Assembly: GCA_039619475.1 (NCBI GenBank)
Contig: CM077115.1
Span: 296,175,756 to 296,239,755 of the forward strand
Length of the DNA: 64,000 bases
Direction: 5' to 3'
DNA from: Icerya purchasi
Taxonomy: Eukaryota > Arthropoda > Insecta > Hemiptera > Monophlebidae
Shown: one piece after another, positions 45,034-57,508 of the stretch
How positions within the stretch are numbered: the stretch's first letter is position 1
How the letters are laid out: each line of letters begins with the position of its first letter
Made by a program: the position numbers and the translations under genes
The notes under the pieces: model-generated
Seen by the model: only the letters and a program-made list of their open reading frames with translations
Database searches by the model: none
Told to the model about the DNA's origin: nothing

Positions 45034-46439
45034 TATACCCGGACAAAAATTAGGCAAACACAACTCATCATTGATAGAATTTGAACATTACTCCTGAATC
45101 AATACTCAGCTTCATACAGTACCGAAGGTAGCATCATTTTAGGCCGGTCTATCCGCATTATCAGTCAAAAATATTTACATTAAAAATGGTGAATTAAAAC
45201 ATGTTTTTTAAAAAAAAAAAAGTACCGATTTTAAAATTTATTCTAAAAATTTAATAAGAAAGCACTAAAAGGTAAAAAAAAAAAAAAAAAAAAAAAATTA
45301 TTCAATAGATAATAATATACTTTAGAATAATACACATTAAGATAATATGGCAATTCTTAAACAACATTAAATTTTTCGGGGTCGACCCAAAATTCAAACT
45401 ACAACAATATTTAGAGAAAGTTCAATGAGTCTAACAACACAATCGCTCATTTTTTATAAGCAAAGTATTGAAAATATCGCATAAATGTTTAATGTGGTTT
45501 TAAATTTTTTGTTGTCATTTGCAAATTTGGTGTCGATTCGAAAAAATTTAATGTTTAACAATTGCCATACCTTTACATGTGTTACTTTGAAAGATATTAC
45601 TATTATTTATTGAATAAATCTTTCTTTTTTAAATACATTCTTATTAAATCTTAGGAGTAAATTTTGAAGTCGGTACATTTTTTCAATTTTTATTTTGCCG
45701 GTGTGTTAATTTCTGTCTTATTTTACTACTCACTCCTGTGTATAAGAATGTCTATTAGTTTAATCGTTTCCTGATGGAGGGAAGTGTAATATTTTCAGAA
45801 ACAAAATTAATTCAAGTGATGCTAGTGTTCACCGTGAAAGTTTCAAATGTTGAATAAAATTTATTATCAAAAATTTTCTCCCGGTTTAAGGCACACACAT
45901 ACGCGCGGAGTTTTAGCCATGCTTTTACTTATGTTCTGGGTGGTTTACAAATTTGAAAATTATTTCATTACTAACAAAATAGTCATAAATAATTAAAAAT
46001 TGAAAAATGTTGGCAATTTATGGTGCGTTTGACGTTAACCATGATGATCGACAAGGCACAAAATCAGAATTTTGGTACAGTCGGGTGGATTGTAAAGCAC
46101 AACGATACAATATTTTCGCACAATTAACTTTATTATCTCGATGTACATCGACGAGAGGAATCAAAATTTAATGTGACAATAAACAGAAGAACATACGGCT
46201 CACTGTACTTGACGAAGTTCTACTCCAACATTCGGTTTCTACAAAAAGGTAATTCGGTCGTGCTTTGTGTGTTTATCGGAACAAGTCAGTGTTATCTTAT
46301 CTAATAATTCGTTCGTTTAGTTCCGATTGATAAATTCTTCTTCATTTAATATTACACATATACACACACATACGCAGACTTGGTATAATCTGCCCTTTTT
46401 ATCTCATTCTTTGCGCTATTTGCCTCTCCTTCCCATCTG
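45034..46439. other. AT-rich interval and likely 5' region of a retrotransposon
   Basis: No gene is recognised. A poly-A run sits at about 45,272-45,297. The last few hundred bases may be the 5' untranslated part of the retrotransposon whose first ORF starts at 46,440, but I cannot place its 5' end. Confidence 0.4.
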
Positions 46440-46812
46440 ATGGACGATCCAGATCGTCCACCTGATCCGGGAGGGGGGAAACGTCGTGTTTCATTCGGTG
46501 GTACTAGCTGGGTTGACGACAGTACTCTTAATTATGCCTCCGATAATGATAACTATCGGGACATTGAGATGAACAACGATAGCACTAGTACAATTAATTC
46601 GGTAAGGCAAGTTAGCGATAGCGCTGTGGTGAATTCTTCTCCACTTCGGGAAGCTGATATAAGCAATTCGTACACGTCTACCGATAACAGAATCTCCGCT
46701 AATGATAATAATAACGACAATAGTAAAAATAATAAAAATAATAACGAGATAAATACTAATTTCACTGATTGTAGCGAAAATAATAATAGTAATAATAATA
46801 ACGATAATGGTA

Positions 46813-46866
<54 letters not shown>

Positions 46867-48032
46867 GAATCTATAAAAACAAGTATAACACCTTTTTAAA
46901 TAATACTGATAATATTAAGAACTTCAAAGTTTTTGTTGAAAAAACGCCTAATAATAACTTAGATCAAGCTGTGCGTCTATCAATAAGTGCACTTAAAGTC
47001 GCCGAAATTTTAAGAATTAATAATCTCTGTAAGGACATCATCGAAATCAAAAAAGTCGGACGGAATCGAGTGATTATTCACTTTTCCTCTCCCTCCGCTG
47101 CTAATAATTTAATAGATAGTCGCGTCTTCCTGTCGCGTGGTTACAACGCATACATTCCTTCTTACCTAGTTTCCAGATGTGGCGTTATAAAAGGAGTGGA
47201 TACGGACTACACAGAGGAACAACTGATGGAAATGATTGACTGTAACCCGTATGTAATAAATTACATCAAAAGATTAAACAGACGATCAATCGTAGACAAA
47301 GAAGTCAAATATGTTCCTAGTGCTTCAGTCTTGATATCGTTCGAGGGGCAGAGTTTGCCATCCTACGTTGCTATGTGGAACGTGCGGTTCATCTGCGAAC
47401 CGTTCGTTAGAAAAACGAAGCAGTGCTACTGCTGCTTGAGGTACGGACATATATCAGCTCACTGCAAAACTAATGGCTTCACGCAATCTCAGTTTCCAAG
47501 AGGCTTCCTTGGAAATACCTCAAACCTATAGACAGAGCCAGTTATTTTCGAATAGAGTTAGTAACAGATTCAGTCTGCTGACAGATTACAACGAATATCC
47601 GGAGATTTCGTGCAAAGAAAATAATAATGATGTATACAATATTCCAGCATACAAACCGCCCCTATATCAAAGAAAACAGGCTTCTTTGATAAAAATTTAT
47701 TAGTTTTTAAGAGGGATCAAAACCTAAAGAGATCGAAATCCTTCCTTTCATCAGATGAAGAAAAAAGAAGTCTAGAACGGAAACATATTTCCAAGAGAAC
47801 AACCTTCGAAAACTCAAATGTAAAGCCACCTTACGTAGACAATCGAACACACAATATGACATTCATGAATCAACCGTTGAAATCCGCTAATCCAGAAACT
47901 AGTGATCAAGCCCAAAAATCAAAGCAATTGTCTACTAAAAATAATTCAATTAATATCACTAAAAAAAACGTAGATCTTAATCAAAAAAATAGAAACAGTA
48001 AAGATAATAAAACTAATATAAGTAAAAAGTAA
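46440..48032 (+). pseudogene. gag-like ORF1 of non-LTR retrotransposon, two compensating frameshifts
   Basis: The ATG at 46,440 gives MDDPDRPPDPGGGKRRVSFG. A long Asn/Asp/Ser-rich part with an uninterrupted run of 17 Asn encoded by (AAT)n at about 46,813-46,864 follows. After that comes a nucleic-acid-binding region and a CCHC-type knuckle CYCCLRYGHISAHC at about 47,427-47,468. The first frame stops at 47,531. The text continues in another frame from about 47,473 (QLFSNRVSNRFSLLTDYNE) to 47,703, then returns to the first frame near 47,660 and ends NISKK-stop at 48,032. The protein would coat the retrotransposon RNA. Confidence 0.75.
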
Positions 48033-50160
48033 TATTCATTTCTGCTTTTCTCAATTATTATTATACTATATTTACTTAGTACTATGTGTGCCAATTTCTT
48101 TTGTGTACGTATATTATTATTATAGTTTATAATTTCTTTATATACTTCCAAATATGCTAAAAGTACTACTCGAATAAAGGTGATTTAGAAATATTTCTGG
48201 CAACACATGATACAGATATTGTGCTTTTAGCAGAGACCTGGTTATCGCCAGTAAAAACGTTTAACATCAACAACTATAACTGCTATCGGGATGACAGGGA
48301 GGATGGATATGGTGGAGTAGCATTACTAATTAAAAATGGTATTAACCATAAATTACTTTCCATGCACTTAACGGAGTGTAATAATAATACAAGATCAAAC
48401 GCCATTTGTGTTTATGTTAGCTATAAACAGTTCAAAGGCATTTTTATCTCATATTATTCTCCTCCGGGGCATAATATTGATTCGGAATTTATTCTCAATG
48501 AATTAGACAGTCTAGGCAACATACCCATTATCTTCGCCGGTGATTTCAATGCGTTAAACTCCCTATGGGGCTGCAATCGAAATGACACGAAGGGCGGGGA
48601 AATTTTAAAAATTATTACTAATTCTCAGCTGTGTTTGATGAATGATGGTTCTCCTACTAGAATAGATGGTCCCGTTTATACCAGTAATCCAGTAGATTTA
48701 ACATTAGTCTCATCCGATATTTATCTCGACTGCTCATGGATGGTCGCTCCCCTATCTCTGGGAAGCGACCATTTCCCAATAATGATTGAAATCTACTGTG
48801 GAACGTCAAGTACCTCGAATTCATATAATACTAGAGGAGTTGTCAGCCGAAAGGCCTGGAGATTTAGGGACGCAGATTGGGTTAAATTTAGAGATCTGAT
48901 GGAACGAGATATTAGTAGTGTTGAATCTGCGAATTCGTTCTTAGAGAAATATAAAATTTTTTGTACAGTTCTGAACTGTTCCTTAGATAACTCTGTGCCT
49001 CTCGCTCACCCATATAAGGGGAAGAAATCCCCTTCTCCTTGGTGGAACGAAGACTGTAAAAATAAGATTAACGAGCGTAATGCTGCTCTACGGAGATTTC
49101 GAATGGATGGCTCAATGAACGCATACCTGAACTATAGAAGGATTTCAGCTGAAACTCGTAGAATTTTGAAGAGAGCTAAGAGGGACTCTTGGGGAAAGTA
49201 TTGTGCGAAGTTCAATAGAAACACCCCCTTGAACGAAATTTGGTCATTAGCCAAGAGATTTAAAAACAAAAACTACCATTCTAAAGATGCTGCAGACACC
49301 TCTTGGTTCGAAGACTTTACAGATAGAGTTGCTCCTCCTTACGTCCCCTCTGTAAAAGAAGTACCTGATTCTACAATCCCCCCATTTACCTCCCACTTTT
49401 TGTCTAGCCCTATTAGTTATAATGAGCTATTCCTACCGATAAGAAATAAAAAAGACTCTTCTCCGGGTTTAGATGGCATAACATACTCTGTCATAAACAA
49501 TCTAGGTGAAAACTCTAAACAGTACCTACTGGATATATTTAATGGTTTTTTACACGAACGTGTTTTTCCGCCACAGTGGTCGAAATTCTTGGTAGTTGCT
49601 ATTCCCAAGGCCGGCAAACCTTCTAATAAAGCATCATCGTACAGACCGATTGCGCTGGCTTCGTGTTTCAGGAAATGTTTCGAGATTGTATTCAAGAACA
49701 GACTCACATGGTGGACTGAAAATAATAACATTTTTCCGCACGGTCTGTTTGGTTTCAGACCAGGCCTAGGAACCATAGATTGCATCGCCCATCTACTTAA
49801 TGACATCTACCTCTCCTTTTTAAACAAAGAGTTTTTAGTTGCAACCTTCTTGGATATAGAGGGAGCCTTTGATAATGTATCGATTCCCATTTTAGTAGAA
49901 AGGTTAAGAAAATCAGGTATCCCTGATAGTTTTGCTAAATTCATCTGTTCACTTTTTTCAAAGAGAACCCTTTTTTTCCTTAATCCATGCAAACACAAAT
50001 TCATTATTAAGCATGCTTACACGGGTCTGGCTCAGGGCTCTGTTTTGAGTCCAATATTATTTAATTTTTATGTATTAGCTTTATTTCATACACCGATATC
50101 CCCAAACTCACGAATTTTGTCATATGCTGATGATTTTGTTATCTATAGTATTCATAAGAA
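46440..50160 (+). mobile_element. I/R1-group non-LTR retrotransposon, 3'-truncated
   Basis: Two ORFs lie in order: a gag-like ORF1 with zinc knuckle and an ORF2 with endonuclease then reverse transcriptase. Homology ends just after the YADD motif at about 50,160, so thumb, RNase H and 3' tail are missing. Loss of the 3' end is unusual for non-LTR copies, which normally lose the 5' end. It implies a later deletion or insertion at the boundary with the repeat block. It lies antisense to Bruce. Confidence 0.85.
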
Positions 50161-50263
50161 TGTCTCTCGCTGTGTTCGCGAAAATCAACTTTGTGTATCT
50201 CGTTGTAATGGAACATTACATGATATTGGAGTAGTCTATAAATCTTCGTTCTGGACGGTGTGA
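48180..50263 (+). pseudogene. ORF2 endonuclease/reverse transcriptase, truncated
   Basis: The open frame begins before its first ATG at 48,221, with NKGDLEIFLATHDTDIVLLA in the same frame just upstream. The endonuclease part has LLAETWLSP, GYGGVALLIKNG, IIFAGDFNALNSLWGC and LGSDHFPIMIEI, so the catalytic Glu, Asp, Asn and His are kept. The reverse transcriptase has KDSSPGLDGITYS, SSYRPIALASCFRKCFEIV, FLDIEGAFDNVS, GLAQGSVLSPILFN and SYADDFVIYS. It ends in unrelated sequence after about 50,160; the last 30 codons to the stop at 50,263 are not retrotransposon sequence. The core is intact but could not work without its missing C-terminal part and ORF1. Confidence 0.85.
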
Positions 50264-52872
50264 CGTCATAACCCCAGAACTGTGTGCAGAGGGCAAAAAG
50301 TAACCCAATTTCTTGCACGGGCGCCGAAAATTCACCCGTTTCCCCAATTTTCCTCAATTTTCTGCAAATTTCCCCAAATTTTCGCCAATTTTCCTCAATT
50401 TTTCACAATTTTTTGCAAATTTTCCACAAATTTCCTCCAAATTCCTCCGTACAGGTTCCGCGCATTTCCGATAGTTCGAACCAATTAAAAACTAACCCAA
50501 GTATATTATTTAATACCTGAAACTAACCCAAGTCCCCGCCCACCCCTCCTGTCTACAACATTACCGCAATTTTTCAAAATTTAGGGCCTAAGTATGGAAA
50601 TTCCAAATTTAACCCAAGTATACTATTTAAAACCCTGTATTTAACCCAAGTCTCCGCTCGCCCTTCCCACGATCCCGCGCATATATCCAAACATTGCGAT
50701 AGCCGCCGCGAAAGCGTACGTTCCTTTCCCATGCACCCGTCGTTCGTTCCCGATACTGCGATCTTTTTTTTTTTTTTAAATATTTCGAAGCCTAAGTATA
50801 AAAAATTCCAAAATTATCCTAAATATATTTTTTTCATTATCACATTTCCCCGTTTGTACAGGTAAATGTGGAAACACACACGCCGTCCCCGCGCATATAT
50901 CCATCATAACATTAACCACAGTGAAAGTGCACACCCATTCCCACACATCGCGCCCTTTACTATCATGTGTATGTATTACACACATGCCTTTGCGTGTAAT
51001 ATATGTAGCATACTTTTTAATTTTCATTTTTCGAGGTTGGGAGGGGTAAAATTTTGCCGGAGTGATAAAAACGTTTGAATCTCAACACTTAGAACCCAAA
51101 ATTTAAAGGAATTTTCCGAGTCGTGCTCCGTTCCGGCATTTTTTTTTTTAAATTTTATTTTTAAAGAAAATATTTGAACGTTCCATCAGTCGAATGAAAG
51201 CGGGCGAGTGTGCTGCTACGAGATGTATTATGTAAGCGCGACCGCGGCTGTACTAGAAATATTTAAATGTTCCAGCAACTAGTTGAAACTGTCACCAGGT
51301 GAGGTGAATTCCAGTCGTTCGTTTTGAAATTAACCAGCCGATCATCTATGCACACTCTCACACGCCACCGTTAGAAACCTGTTCGCGATCGCTACAAGTT
51401 CATACACACGCACGTACACACCACCACTTGATAAATATTTTTTCGTCTTTTTCCGCTTCCGATCTTATTTGTAATCCGTTGATTCTTTTTTTATTATTTT
51501 TCCGTATTCTCCGTTCATTGCAAAAGCACACCATCCATTCATGCACACATATCAAGCATTATGTTAACCTCTACAAAGCTACACTGTACTATTCCACACA
51601 CGCTCCGGTCGCCGTCGAAATAAACGCCGCGATATCACTCCCACACACACACATACACACAACCACTTCATATATATTTTATTTTCGAGTCAAATTATTA
51701 TAGAATTAGCCTAAGTATAATTTTCTTTTACATTTCTGTTTACTTCTTCCGAACGTTCATAATTTTTATATTTTTTTGTTTCTCCGATTCTAAAAATAAA
51801 TCTGTCAATGTATTAGCCACTCTCTCCCGCGCACAGGATGTTCCCTCGCACTCATCTGCTACCTATCGTTCTTATTAATTTTTTTCGAGTCTAATATTAT
51901 AGAATTAGCCTAATTATATTTTTTTTTTCGCTTCCAATCATTTCCTCCGACCGTTGATAATTTTCTTATTTTATTTTTTCTCAGGTTCTAAAAATAAATC
52001 CATTGTCATCTTCACTAGTATGATTGCGCACATATCTTCTGCCGGTATTCCTCATATTGTTCATAATAATTTTTCATGTCTATGTATTATGGAATTAGTC
52101 TAAAATATATTTTTTCCCCTCTAAAGACTTTTTCCAAACGTAAGTATTCAAACATTAATTCGAGTATATTTTTATTTAACGCTGTTTCATAATTTCCCTC
52201 TCCCTTATCCACCCTACACAAATTTCAATTATTTTCTATTATTTTTCATGAGTACATCCCCCTGAAACTACAGTGAAACCACACCAAACATTCCCACGCA
52301 CCATATAGATTTTAACATCATTCGTAATAATTCTTTTCGAGTCTATTAGTTTAAGATTATTCTATTTTTTCAAACTCTAAATATTTTTTTTTTCAATATC
52401 TTTCATATTATATTTTTTTCCTCAATATGTCCGCGTACCCTCATAGTGCAAAGGTACTCTGCTTATATCCTTGCATGCATGTTGCCATGTCGTTGATTTC
52501 GATCATGTGTCAAGGTCATCGAGTCTGCCCGAATCTTCCATGTCATATCTTTTGTAGAAAAACGGTTCATATGTTCACACCTACACACAAACACCCATAA
52601 CCGAAAGAACACCTCTCAACTTCGTTCATCTGCGTATGTAACCAGCTTTCACCAAAGGAATGTGGTTTATCTGATACGACTCAACATCTTCAAAGACTTG
52701 CATCGAGCTAGAATCTCGAAAGGATCTGTTCAGGCAGTCAGTATTAGTGCTATGTCGAACGTGTAGAATTTGTTGAAGCAGTGTTCTTCACGCATTAATA
52801 AAAGTTTGCTCTAACGTTAAAAGTAATAATTTTCTACATTTTTTAGTAAAAAGTTAAAAATATTATTCAAAC
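50264..52872. other. unfamiliar repeat-rich block before the 331-codon ORF
   Basis: No gene is recognised. The first 200 bases are a run of short units such as caattttcctcaattttctg (about 50,340-50,450). CA-rich phrases recur at 50,870-51,680. A motif of the form ttagcctaagtatatttttt recurs with variation at about 50,488, 50,608, 51,706, 51,895 and 52,088. The junction with the retrotransposon at about 50,160 may be the left end of a large element. Confidence 0.5.
52738..52742 (+). promoter_or_regulatory. possible arthropod initiator (TCAGT)
   Basis: TCAGT at 52,738-52,742 matches the arthropod initiator consensus TCAKT and lies 130 bp before the ATG at 52,873. The match is short and may be chance; I see no clear TATA box at the right distance. 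Confidence 0.2.
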
Positions 52873-53868
52873 ATGAATAACAACATTGTTTCGAAAGTCG
52901 ACGAATTTATTCAGAATTCATTTTCGAGTGATAGTGTCACGCATACAACTTCATCACCTCCATCACAGCAATCAGATGATGGTTATACAGCAGAAGGATC
53001 AAAATCTTTTGTACATAATATCATTGGTCCTGTATTATTAACAGAACAAGCAGATATAGCGGAATATTTTGTAGATATCAGCATCCATGTAGATTGTGAT
53101 TATGGTTTTCGAGTAACTGAACTAGCAATGATTGATATGTCCGGTGGAAAGTGTTTGCATACGCTGTATAAGCCAAGCAGAGCATGGCATGCATCAAAAA
53201 TGCCACATTTACAATGTTCTTCGATGAGTCATTACTTGAAAAATCCTTCATTATTTCCCTGTCGGGAAGAAATATTTATGGCACGCGATATATTCACGAT
53301 ATTATCTCAAAAACCGAGAGCTCGCATATATATTTTAACAGTATATGCTAAACTTACACTAATGGAACTTAATGAAAAGTCTGAATTGTTGAGTGATTTA
53401 GACTATGAAATCGTTAATATGGATCAAGTCTTTCGACTACATAGTATTGAGAATCTACATGAAGAGTATTTTGGTATAAGCAATTTGATAACCTGTAAAC
53501 ATCATAATGAGATTGATAGTTTTCATTGTGCAGCGAAAAACGTTATGGTGATGAAGGCCTGGTACGATCATGTTATCCATCCGCTGAAGCTTATGAATAA
53601 TCTCAATATAAATGATTTAAGTCAGTTGTTCATTACAGCCACCAAAGAAATGATAATTACATTATTTCCAAGTTGTGTTGGTGACATTTATGCATTTCTA
53701 CCAGATAGATTAAAACAGGATGATACGATAAAATCACTTCTACCATGTTACGAGCATGAGCATGATGAAGAATATTATATCGATGATGATATATTGCGAC
53801 AGAGTACTCGAAATTGTATGAAAGTAAAAGATTGTATCGATTGTCAATGTAAAATTCGCACGGATTAA
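52873..53868 (+). CDS. intact 331-residue protein of unknown function
   Basis: This is the only long uninterrupted frame in the right-hand block, starting ATGAATAAC after an AT-rich leader. The N-terminus is Ser/Asp-rich (MNNNIVSKVDEFIQN, then SSPPSQQSDDG). The core reads FVDISIHVDCDYGFRVTELA, MIDMSGGKCLHTLYKPSRAW and CREEIFMARDIFTI, followed by a CKHH ... HCAAKN cluster at about residues 213-227. The tail is acidic and Cys-containing. The order D-I-x...GF-x-x-x-ELA...KP...C-H...C-A resembles, loosely, a family of exonuclease-like proteins repeated in arthropod genomes, but the second acidic residue of D-x-E is Ser here. I do not assign a function. It lies 684 bp outside the visible start of the palindrome arm. 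Confidence 0.6.
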   Translation: MNNNIVSKVDEFIQNSFSSDSVTHTTSSPPSQQSDDGYTAEGSKSFVHNIIGPVLLTEQADIAEYFVDISIHVDCDYGFRVTELAMIDMSGGKCLHTLYKPSRAWHASKMPHLQCSSMSHYLKNPSLFPCREEIFMARDIFTILSQKPRARIYILTVYAKLTLMELNEKSELLSDLDYEIVNMDQVFRLHSIENLHEEYFGISNLITCKHHNEIDSFHCAAKNVMVMKAWYDHVIHPLKLMNNLNINDLSQLFITATKEMIITLFPSCVGDIYAFLPDRLKQDDTIKSLLPCYEHEHDEEYYIDDDILRQSTRNCMKVKDCIDCQCKIRTD

Positions 53869-54551
53869 CTATTCATTATTTCGATCGTTTATCAATTTTG
53901 TGTATATTTGTATATATTTTTGTATATTAATGTATATATTTTTTTCCCTAATCGACAGTCCGTTCGTTTTTTGTGTTTTGTTAATCATTTTGTAAATATA
54001 TTTTTATACATATTTAAATTTTATTTCTATATATTTACATATATTTTTTCTTTGCCTTCAATTCCCTCCATATCTTTCATTCTATTGTATATATTTTTTC
54101 CTAATTAATTTTAATCTTTTTTCGCTCCTTTTCAATTCAGTTTATTTAACTATTTAACTATTTCTCTATTTCTTTTTCCTCCTCTTAACTTAAAGTACTG
54201 GTAATGATGAATATTACAAAAATCTGAACCAGTTGTATAAAGTGTACGTGTAATTATTGTCTAATTTTCGAATATAATCCCGCATAATTTGTTCATATCT
54301 TTTTAGACTAAAACATTATATTTTTTATTCTTTCTTTAACGAATCTAACTGTTCAACTTTTTCATATACATCACGTACATCAAGTATTTTCCGCAGCTGT
54401 GTGAGTTTTCATTAATTTGTAAGACACAACCTAAGACCCAGAGAGTTCTCTCTAATTGTTTAAAATCTTTCATAATCACACTTTTTTTATTTTACATATA
54501 TTTTTTGAGGTATATACGGGATCGTCTATGAGGTGTGTTGATCAATAGAGC
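53869..54551. other. AT-rich interval between ORF and palindrome arm
   Basis: TATATTTTT-rich sequence (about 53,900-54,100) follows the ORF. No gene is seen. This segment would also be inside the palindrome if the inverted repeat continues past base 64,000. Confidence 0.4.
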
Positions 54552-57161
54552 AACAGGTAGAAAACCTACTAGCTTACGAGACACAGCATGTTTATAGAAA
54601 AAACGTGCTAGCATGAGCAGATCAGAGTTGCAATGTGCGAGTGAGAGACTGTATGCATGTATGTGTGCGAGAGCAACAGCTTGATTATAAAAAACGTCGA
54701 AGATACATGCATCTATCTGTGAACAATTATCACATCAAACATAAAAAGGCTGACTAAGAGATTATTATTTTCTTTTTTCATTCATTCTCGCCACTATTAC
54801 CACTCGCGCCCCACTGTCAAGACCTCTGAACATACATTACTAACCTCACCGCCACTATAATATTTTTTTCTCTGTGTTATTAAATTAACCCAAGTATATT
54901 TTTATTCATTTGTTACGCAAACTTTTGTTCAAATCTTTCGTAATATGTCGTGCACACATTTATAGCCCACAGACACTACTCGCTTCATTACCACGAATAC
55001 ATCTCTTTCATTGTTACTTATCATAACATAGTTTTTCCTGAAATTGTAGAAAAATTCTCTTCGTTCCATTCTTCCAAGGTGTTTTATTTCCTAATTTCAA
55101 ATCATGCATAATTATTTAAGAATCAAATTAAATATATTTTATCATTTCCAAAAAATTAATCATCTCTGTACAAGGCATTAACTCATTTTTCAAAACAAAC
55201 ATATTATTTTTTTAATCTATCGTACATATCATTTTTATCATTCAAATTTTTTTCTGAATTCACAAATAGTTAACCTATAGAAAACATATTATTGTAAACA
55301 TACATGACGAAGTCACTCCTCATAATTACATCATGAATTCATTTTTTTCATTTTTTTTTTTACCATCATGAAATTGTAGTAGTGTTTTTAATTTTTTATT
55401 TTCCATATGTGACAAAAGCAATAAAATCACGACATCTATGAATACACACCATATGCTTCCAATAACCTATCATGCATTTTTTTAAATTAGTCCAAGCATA
55501 CTATTTTTTCAATAACAAAGCCGATCATACATAATTTTTTCTTCAATATAATCACTAATCTATGAAAACACTTGATTCGTTTTACTCATACTGTAGCAAC
55601 CACTCCTTTTCCCTCATGCTAACAAACTTCAAAATTTAATAATATAACACGAAATTAATCTAAATATCTGTTCATGCTATTAAAATTAATATATCAATCT
55701 TTACATTCCTTTTGTACATTTCTGAAAAAATCCTACAACATGTTTTAAAATTAATCGAAGTATACTATTTTATTACCTAAAATCAATTATTCTCTCATAC
55801 AGTTTTTTTCCAATCATCCATAATGTTTTTTCTGTATTGTCATTATTACAAAGTCATACAAAACAACAACACATTTTTATTCATAATGAATCCTTCATTC
55901 CATTCCGTTCATGCTATATACCATTATCATTCAATTCAACGTTATGAAATTAGTCTAAATATACATTCATGCTAGCAAAGTTATTATCTCACCCTTTGCA
56001 TTGTTCCAAGATGATTTATTTTACATTTTTTCTTTAAATTTCCCTCATACTATTATTTTTGAAATGTAGGATGATGACTATGATTAGAATTAATGATTAT
56101 GAAGTGAGAGATGCATGGTGAAATTGTATTGTCATTATATGCGAGATGATGTGTGTTTGTGGGTGAGTATGGATGCATGTAAAATATATGAGTGTGTTAG
56201 TAGAAAACATCCGTTCATGCGTGAACACAGGTACAGATACAGTTATAGAATGAGAGAGGTAAAAATATATATTTTGTTATGTTTGATATGTGCATGATAA
56301 AGAGGTTAACAAAGAATAATCACATTACCCTCACAACTTAGACATTGAGTTATACCTTTGCAATATTTTAGATGTAAAAGCAGTGACATTGACATGTGGT
56401 AAACGTTTGCATCACTTTTGACTAATTATAACCAATTTTCCAACATTTCTCTTCGTTTTCCTACATTTTAATACTTTTACACCGTTTTAGTCAATTTTTG
56501 CTATTTAATGCCATTTTTTTTCAAGTGTTTTTACCACCTTTCTCACAATTTTCATCATTCTTTCATCATCTTTGTTAGGTTTTTGCTTACAACTCTTTAA
56601 CACTTCGATCGTTGCTAGTGATAACCATCATTATTTATGCTTTCAATCCTTCCACTTCAGCAATGCACACATACAGCTTAGCAATCGCCGCAGCCATTGA
56701 ACGTTGTAGGACTGCAATCGTGATCTCCATTTGATTATTAGGATTTAAAAGTCACATCTTTGAACGCTTGATCTAATGCATCAACATGATTTTTTTTGTA
56801 TTCGCCCACCCGCTGCTGGAGGTTTCACTTAATATTCTCAACAGACTATCATACAGTCGTTTAATAAGAGAATCTGTAAGACCCGAGACATTTACTTAAC
56901 GTTTTCCCAACACATTTACAGACCTACCCTGTACACTAAGGAAATCTTTAAACATCTCTGTAACCATTCCTTTTAAGCTGGCGGGAGCAAGGAACTCCTA
57001 TAAACGTTTATCAATCAGCACTTCATCGTTCATCGCCATGGTTTCACTCGCCGTTGCACAGACATGTAATAAACATTTTCTTCTTTTACAATTTTCTTAT
57101 GCTATAACACTATTACATCATTTTTCCTCGTTTCTAACTAATTGTAACAAGTTTTCCATTA

Positions 57162-57411
57162 TTTCTTAGCATGTTCTTCTGTTTTAGGACCTTTTGCGCC
57201 ATTTTTTCATCAATTTATGTTATTTCACATCGTTTTTCTGGTGATTTTAGTGCCTTTCACACAATTTTACTAATTATTTTCGACTATTTCTTAACATGTT
57301 CTTCTGTTTTAGGTCCTTTTGCACTATTTTTTCATCAATTTATGTTATTTCACATCGTTTTTCTAGTGTTTTACTACCTTTCACACAATTTTACTCAATT
57401 TTTCCCCCATC
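57162..57411 (+). repeat. 125-bp tandem duplication inside palindrome arm
   Basis: Two adjacent copies start ttcttagcatgttcttctg (57,162) and ttcttaacatgttcttctg (57,287). A more diverged relative lies at about 56,440-56,560. Mirror copies lie at about 61,141-61,390. Confidence 0.8.
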
Positions 57412-57508
57412 TTTGAAGATTTTTTTTTCATTTATCTCATACATTATATCTCCGAATGTGACGATTAGCTATCCTTTTAAGTACATTTTTTAATTCAATA
57501 TAAGTGAG

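Noticed and set aside
57171..57493. Phe/Ser-rich ORFs MFFCFRTFCAIFSSIYV
   Set aside because: They follow the 125-bp tandem repeat. A one-base homopolymer difference between arms changes the frame, so no coding constraint is visible.
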